A DNA stretch of 9,337 nucleotides. It comes from Clostridium sp. UBA2485. GTDB lineage: Bacteria > Bacillota > Clostridia > Clostridiales > Clostridiaceae. The DNA lies in contig NZ_DDOV01000064.1 in NCBI RefSeq assembly GCF_002341865.1, positions 3,338 to 12,674 of the forward strand, read 5' to 3'. Positions within the stretch are counted from its first letter, which is position 1, and the number at the start of each line of letters is the position of its first letter. Positions 5,364-9,337 of the stretch are shown piece after piece. Below the pieces are notes generated by a model. That model had not been told where the DNA came from and searched no databases. It was given only the letters and a program-made list of their open reading frames with translations. Both the position numbers and the translations under genes were made by a program.

Positions 5364-6785
5364 ATGAGTAATGAGATAAGAAAACCAAAACTCTTGGAAG
5401 CATTACTGCCCATTATTATTTTAGCAATATGCCTATCTGTTGGTATTATACTTTATGAAGCAAGTGCTCACATACCTTTAGTTATAGGTTCGATAATTGC
5501 TTCCCTAGTTGCACTTAGGCTAGGATTTAAATGGAAAGACTTAGAGAAAGGATTTATAAACTCTATTCAAATGTCTATGCAGGCAATAATTATTTTAATG
5601 ATAATAGGAATTATTATCGGTTCTTGGATACTTAGCGGCACAGTGCCTACTATGATATATTATGGTCTTAAAATTATATCTCCAGGTATATTTTTATTAG
5701 CAACTTGTATAATGTGTTCAATAGTTTCCCTTGCTACTGGTAGTTCTTGGACCACTGTTGGAACTGTAGGTATTGCACTACTGGGAATTGGTCAAGGTCT
5801 TGGTTTTTCAACTCCTTTAGTTGCTGGGGCTGTTATATCTGGTGCCTATTTTGGAGATAAAATGTCCCCCCTTTCTGATACTACGAACTTAGCTCCTGCT
5901 ATGGCTGGTTCTGAGCTATTTGATCATATAAAGCATATGATTTATACTACAGGTCCAAGTATGATTATAGCTTTAGTACTCTATGGAATACTAGGATTAA
6001 AATATGCTGGTAAGGAATTAGATGTTACTCAAATAAATACCATTTTAGATGGACTACAAAGAAGCTTTAATATAACTCCATTACTTTTAATTCCTCCGGT
6101 AGTTGTTATAGTCTTAGTTGTTAAAAAAATTCCTGCTATTCCCGGATTAATTGCTGGTGCAATATTAGGAGGATTATTCGCAATATTATTTCAAAGCTCT
6201 TCCTTTGGGGATATCATAAATGTCATGAATTTAGGATATGTTGGGAATAGTGGTGTTCAAATGGTTGACGAGCTTTTAAATCGAGGAGGACTTCAAAGTA
6301 TGATGTCCACCGTATCCTTAATCATGTGCGCTATGACTTTTGGTGGAATTATGGAAAAATCAGGTTGTTTAGGATTATTAGCTGAAAGCTTATTAAAATT
6401 GGCAGTAAACACTGGTTCATTAATATTAGTAACTGTAGTATCTTGTATATTTACAAATCTTATTTCTGGAGATCAATATTTATCAATAGTTATTCCAGGT
6501 AGAATGTATAAAGATGAATATGTTAAAAGAGGTCTTGCTCCTAAAAACCTTTCAAGAACTCTTGAAGATGCTGGTACTATGACTTCTTGTTTAATACCTT
6601 GGAGCAACTGCGGAGCATTTATGAGTTCCACTTTAGGTGTCCCTACCCTCTCTTATCTGCCCTTTACTTTTCTTAATTTAATAAATCCGTTAGTTGCTAT
6701 TTTCTATGGATATACAGGTATAACTATTGAAAAAATTAAATCTGAAAATGTAAAACCTGAAAAAAACTCTTCTTTAAATATATAA
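5364..6785 (+). CDS. NhaC-family Na+/H+ antiporter, copy 2
   Basis: This is a tandem paralogue of the preceding antiporter with the same length (473 aa) and no gaps against it. The ion-pathway landmarks are unchanged: GDKMSPLSDTTNLAPAMAG at 164-182 is identical, and TGSSWTTVGTVGIALLGIG differs at one residue. Substitutions are mostly conservative (I/V/L/A/S), with non-conservative ones including Trp240 to Leu, Ile233-Asn234 to Arg-Ser, Ser229 to Asp, and a rearranged stretch HPFAY to PTLSY near 427-431. That pattern fits two maintained transporters with shifted kinetics, affinity or expression rather than decay of one copy. Both start and stop codons are intact. Substrate is unresolved, as for copy 1, and the independent promoter allows separate regulation. 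Confidence 0.9.
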   Translation: MSNEIRKPKLLEALLPIIILAICLSVGIILYEASAHIPLVIGSIIASLVALRLGFKWKDLEKGFINSIQMSMQAIIILMIIGIIIGSWILSGTVPTMIYYGLKIISPGIFLLATCIMCSIVSLATGSSWTTVGTVGIALLGIGQGLGFSTPLVAGAVISGAYFGDKMSPLSDTTNLAPAMAGSELFDHIKHMIYTTGPSMIIALVLYGILGLKYAGKELDVTQINTILDGLQRSFNITPLLLIPPVVVIVLVVKKIPAIPGLIAGAILGGLFAILFQSSSFGDIINVMNLGYVGNSGVQMVDELLNRGGLQSMMSTVSLIMCAMTFGGIMEKSGCLGLLAESLLKLAVNTGSLILVTVVSCIFTNLISGDQYLSIVIPGRMYKDEYVKRGLAPKNLSRTLEDAGTMTSCLIPWSNCGAFMSSTLGVPTLSYLPFTFLNLINPLVAIFYGYTGITIEKIKSENVKPEKNSSLNI

Positions 6786-6831
6786 AATTATAGTAATTCT
6801 TTTTTAGAAATTTATAATTTCTATTATTAAA

Positions 6832-6856
6832 AAGCTCTATGATAATCATAGAGCTT
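6832..6856 (+). terminator. 11-bp hairpin downstream of antiporter copy 2
   Basis: aagctctatga (6832-6842) pairs perfectly with tcatagagctt (6846-6856) around the 3-nt loop taa. It is 47 bp past the stop codon. The bases that follow are ctcctcat and only then T-rich, so it lacks a proper T-tract; it may be a weak terminator or a 3'-end stabilising stem. Confidence 0.55.
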
Positions 6857-7178
6857 CTCCTCATATTATATTTATTTTATAAGAACATTAAAATTTAGAA
6901 TATTTTAATGTTAATTGATATAAATTACATATATTATAACTTTTAAATCCATAATAATCATATAGTCATGCAATGTGAAAAGTTAAAATATACTCTGAAA
7001 AATAAATTTTCTATAAAAATAGCTTAACATCTTAAAAATTAAGGTTTAACCATAATCCGTATCTTTAATTCTTAATTTTTAATTCATGAATAAGAATTTT
7101 TTTATGGAAATTAAAATCATGTATAGTCTAAATTTCCATTGAGGAACTCTATAGTATATATAAAAGGAGTTGTTTTCT
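6857..7178 (+). promoter_or_regulatory. Structured AT-rich leader upstream of the ferritin-like gene
   Basis: No ORF is credible here. Several inverted repeats are visible: aacattaaaat/attttaatgtt (6884-6894 and 6902-6912), ttaaaaattaag/cttaatttttaa (7032-7043 and 7071-7082), aattctta/taagaatt (7067-7074 and 7091-7098) followed by T to 7103, and atggaaatt/aatttccat (7104-7112 and 7131-7139). The second and third share 7071-7074 and cannot form together. A clear sigma-A promoter was not found; tatagt near 7151 is a possible -10 without a good -35. The SD aaggag lies at 7164-7169. Confidence 0.4.
7106..7140 (+). repeat. 35-nt recurring motif, copy upstream of the ferritin-like gene
   Basis: It is 80% identical to 4959-4993. 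In this copy the ends form a perfect 9-bp inverted repeat (atggaaatt 7104-7112, aatttccat 7131-7139) with tatagt in the intervening 18 bases. It lies 38 bp before the TTG start, a place suited to a promoter or operator. Confidence 0.45.
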
Positions 7179-7622
7179 TTGAATAAAGAATGTATTAACG
7201 AATTGAATAAATTCCTTCAAGGTATTTATATGGGCATTGATACCTTTGAACAATATATCCAGAAATGTAATGATTATAATATAAAAAATCGATTGCAAGA
7301 AATCCAAAAGGATTATAGATTACATGCACTTAAAGTATCAGAAAGAATTCAAGACTTAGGTGGTGTTCCTGTTAATAGTTCAGGATTTGTTAGTAAAACT
7401 ATAGATTTTTATTCCCAAATAACAAATAGTATTAATCTTAATTCTTCTCAAGATATTATTGAAGAAGCTCATAATGCATCAAATACAGGTTACATAATGG
7501 GTAGTAGACTAATCCAAGAAAGTAAATCCATAGATCACAACAGTTATAGACTTTTAAATTCCATATTAAAAGATTATCAAAGGCATATGAACTCTTTAAG
7601 TAAACACGCTAGTATACATTAA
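7179..7622 (+). CDS. DUF2383-type ferritin-like helical-bundle protein
   Basis: The protein has 147 residues, is soluble, carries no signal peptide and is predicted all-helical. The segment INELNKFLQGIYMG-IDTFEQYI through LQEIQKDYRLHALKVSERIQ and LGGVPVNSSGF (about 6-70) resembles the DUF2383 ferritin-like domain, which is followed by a Gly/Ser turn and two further helices (about 90-140). Candidate metal-binding side chains are Glu24, Glu41, His49, Glu55 and an ExxH at 95-98 (EEAH), but a full di-iron set is not certain. The start is taken as TTG at 7179, nine bases after aaggag; the TTG at 7170 directly abuts the SD and is unlikely. Function is unknown; related proteins occur in stress and spore contexts. 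It is monocistronic and converges with the histidine kinase. Confidence 0.75.
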   Translation: MNKECINELNKFLQGIYMGIDTFEQYIQKCNDYNIKNRLQEIQKDYRLHALKVSERIQDLGGVPVNSSGFVSKTIDFYSQITNSINLNSSQDIIEEAHNASNTGYIMGSRLIQESKSIDHNSYRLLNSILKDYQRHMNSLSKHASIH

Positions 7623-7629
7623 GTAAAGT

Positions 7630-7667
7630 AATAAAGCACTTGCTACAAAAATAGCTAATGCTTTATT
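7630..7667. terminator. Shared hairpin between convergent genes
   Basis: aataaagca (7630-7638) pairs with tgctttatt (7659-7667), and inside it gcta (7642-7645) pairs with tagc (7652-7655) around caaaaa. It starts 7 bases after the ferritin-like gene and ends 3 bases before the histidine-kinase stop codon. T-rich sequence follows on the plus side (gctttatttatttt); the minus side has a weaker T-tract. It most likely terminates both transcripts. Confidence 0.7.
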
Positions 7668-7670
7668 GCT

Positions 7671-9047
7671 TTATTTATTTTCAATTGGCAACACCACTGT
7701 TATAGTTGTTCCTTTTGAAACTTCACTACTAGCATATATTTTACCACTATGATTTTCAATAATTAATTTTGCAATAGCAAGTCCTAGGCCACTTCCACCT
7801 TTTTCTCTATGTCTAGCTTTATCTACCATATAAAACCTATCAAATATTCTAGATAAATCCTCTTTAGGTATACCAATACCTGTGTCTCTTATAACAATTT
7901 TTGCAAAATTATTTTCTCTTATTAAATTAATTACAATTTCTCCATCTTCTTTAGTGAATTTAATACTATTGTCCACAAAAATTCTTAAACCTTGCTTAAT
8001 CATCTTATAATCAGCATCTATAATTATTTCATCATTTATTTTACTATATATATTATGTTTATCAGAAATAAATTTACTTTCTTTTATTACCTCATCAATC
8101 AATTCATTTAAATAAAATTTTTCTTTATGAATCTTCTGCGTATTACTATCATTTCTTGCTAAAAACAATAATTTTTCTAATAATACAGTCATGTTTTCTG
8201 TTTCTTTTTTAATAGCCTCAATTGATTCCTCTAAGATTTCTTTATCATCTTTCCCCCATCGGTCTAATAAATTCACATATCCTTTTATAACTGCAATAGG
8301 GGTTCTCAGTTCATGAGAAGCATCAGATACAAATTGATTTTGTTTTTCAAAAGACCCTTGCAGTCTATCAATCATACTATTAAAAGTTGATGCTAATCTG
8401 GATAATTCATCTTCTTTAGGAGCAACTTCTATTCTTTCCTTTAAGTTATTGATACTTATGCTTTGTGCTGCCTTAGTTATTCTATCAATAGGTTCTAGCA
8501 TACCTTTACTAACCACATTTCCAAGTGCTATTGAAATTATAATTCCTCCAAAGCAAGCTGTTATCATAAAAGCTTTTAATACTTCCAAGAAGATTGTTTC
8601 GTATTCTATATCCTTAACAGCCTGAATATATACAGTACCATTATTTGTTTTAACTTTATTGGTTACATATATATACTTTCGCTCTTTTTCATATCTATAA
8701 TCAGTTTTATCAGTAGTATTATTAGAGTTTATATTTAAAGGAATATCATATTTAAAGTTGTCTACAGTAGCAATGACATTTCCTTTATCATCTAATATTC
8801 GAGAATAGTACCTTTCTTTAGAAGGTGCACCCTCAAAAATATTTGAGTAATTATAGACACCTCTTGGATTAACAATTCTTTGCTCAATAATTTTAGATAA
8901 ATAATTTAACTCTGCACTAACTTGATGCTCTGCATAAAAAGTTATTCCTAAATATATAGCACTATTCAATGCAATTAATACGCTAAGAAGTAATATAGTA
9001 TAAAGTATAGTTAATTTAGTCGATATTTTTGTGTTTTTTAATAACAT
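7671..9047 (-). CDS. HAMP-domain sensor histidine kinase
   Basis: This is a membrane-bound two-component sensor of 458 aa. Membrane helices at about 12-37 and 157-178 flank an extracytoplasmic sensing region of about 120 residues with no recognised ligand-binding motif. A HAMP domain follows (about 178-232, with the LEPIDRITKAA and DELSRLASTFNSM blocks). The dimerisation domain carries the phospho-acceptor His245 in SDASHELRTPIAVIKGY. The ATPase domain has the N box (DNSIKFT, Asn360), G1 DTGIGIPKED (388-397) and G2 GGSGLGLA (417-424), so it is catalytically complete. The start ATG (9047-9045) has an upstream SD-like gaggggtagg and overlaps the end of the regulator gene by 32 bases, indicating translational coupling. 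The domain order is like ArlS-type kinases, but the stimulus cannot be inferred. Confidence 0.93.
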   Translation of the reverse strand: MLLKNTKISTKLTILYTILLLSVLIALNSAIYLGITFYAEHQVSAELNYLSKIIEQRIVNPRGVYNYSNIFEGAPSKERYYSRILDDKGNVIATVDNFKYDIPLNINSNNTTDKTDYRYEKERKYIYVTNKVKTNNGTVYIQAVKDIEYETIFLEVLKAFMITACFGGIIISIALGNVVSKGMLEPIDRITKAAQSISINNLKERIEVAPKEDELSRLASTFNSMIDRLQGSFEKQNQFVSDASHELRTPIAVIKGYVNLLDRWGKDDKEILEESIEAIKKETENMTVLLEKLLFLARNDSNTQKIHKEKFYLNELIDEVIKESKFISDKHNIYSKINDEIIIDADYKMIKQGLRIFVDNSIKFTKEDGEIVINLIRENNFAKIVIRDTGIGIPKEDLSRIFDRFYMVDKARHREKGGSGLGLAIAKLIIENHSGKIYASSEVSKGTTITVVLPIENK

Positions 9048-9337
9048 ATCCTACCCCTCTAACGGTATGAATTAACTTTACATCAAAACCTTCATCAATT
9101 TTGCTTCTCAAATATCTAATATATACATCAACTACATTTGTATCTCCCATATAATTGTATCCCCAAACAACTTCCAATAATTGTTCTCTATTCAATACAA
9201 CGTCTACATTCTTCATCAAATATTCTAGAAGGTCGTATTCTCTTTTAGTCAATTCAATTAATTGGTTTTCTCGTTTAACTTCATGAGTGCTTAAATTCAT
9301 AACTAAATCATTAACCATAATCTCATTTTTATTTTCA
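9016..9337 (-). CDS. OmpR-family response regulator, C-terminal DNA-binding part (runs off window)
   Basis: About 106 residues are visible; the frame stays open to the window edge (reading ENKNEIMVNDL), so the Met at 9318 is internal and the receiver domain lies beyond the window. The visible part is a winged-helix effector domain: IELTKREYDLLEYLMKN (helix 1), VLNREQLLEVVWGYNY (helix 2 and loop), NVVDVYIRYLRSKID (recognition helix) and IHTVRGVGYVI (the beta-hairpin wing). It is the partner of the overlapping histidine kinase and probably activates or represses transcription at direct-repeat sites after phosphorylation. Its targets are unknown. Confidence 0.92.
   Translation of the reverse strand, partial: ENKNEIMVNDLVMNLSTHEVKRENQLIELTKREYDLLEYLMKNVDVVLNREQLLEVVWGYNYMGDTNVVDVYIRYLRSKIDEGFDVKLIHTVRGVGYVIKKHKNID

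Larger units (their letters stand above)
3419..6860 (+). repeat. Tandem direct duplication, two units of about 1.6 kb with a period of 1855 bp
   Basis: Unit 1 (about 3419-5080) and unit 2 (about 5276-6860) each contain, in the same order, an agtta-type upstream stretch, a sigma-A promoter, an SD, a 473-codon antiporter gene and a hairpin with the core ctctat...taatcatagag. The two ATGs are exactly 1855 bp apart and the genes have no indels relative to each other. Upstream similarity fades just before 3419 and 5276. About 195 bp of unrelated AT-rich DNA (5081-5275) separates the units. The proteins are about 87% identical, so the duplication is not recent. Confidence 0.85.

Noticed and set aside
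7170..7178. TTG at 7170 as the start of the ferritin-like gene
   Set aside because: It directly abuts the SD with no spacer, so a ribosome could not use it efficiently.
9016..9047. The 32-base overlap of regulator and kinase genes as a possible frameshift fusion
   Set aside because: Overlaps of this kind are common in two-component operons; both proteins end and begin at normal family positions.

Overview
The window looks like a chromosomal segment of a low-GC, spore-forming-type Firmicute, most likely Clostridium sensu stricto. The reasons are very AT-rich spacers, A/T-ending codons, strong AGGAGG ribosome sites, and a glutamate-1-semialdehyde aminomutase next to a cobalt-uptake set. Species is not claimed.

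Left part (1-3150). The 3' end of hemL (5-aminolevulinate synthesis, feeding corrinoid/tetrapyrrole production) is followed by a 269-bp non-coding palindromic element (1005-1273) with perfect 16-bp terminal inverted repeats. Next come cbiM-cbiN-cbiQ, the membrane components of an ECF-type cobalt importer. hemL and cbiMNQ fit one theme: precursor and metal supply for cobalamin. No cbiO ATPase gene follows cbiQ; an intrinsic terminator does. A second, bidirectional terminator lies about 110 bp further on with no gene between the two.

Middle (3150-6860). There are two tandem NhaC-family antiporter genes of 473 aa each, about 87% identical by hand count. Each has its own near-consensus sigma-A promoter, its own SD and its own downstream hairpin. 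The repeat unit is about 1.6 kb with a period of 1855 bp. A 20-nt block with a 10-bp palindrome, lying over the predicted transcription start, is identical in both copies although the neighbouring promoter spacers have diverged.

Right part (6860-9337). A leader with several overlapping inverted repeats precedes a small ferritin-like DUF2383-type protein that most likely starts at TTG. It converges on an OmpR-type two-component pair on the minus strand, a HAMP-containing membrane histidine kinase and the C-terminal DNA-binding part of its response regulator, which runs off the window. A shared hairpin separates the convergent genes.

The coding content is ordinary. The most notable material is non-coding: the palindromic element, whose mismatches suggest a minus-strand RNA; the duplicated promoter/operator-like block; and a recurring 35-nt motif. 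No tRNA, rRNA, CRISPR array or defence system was seen.
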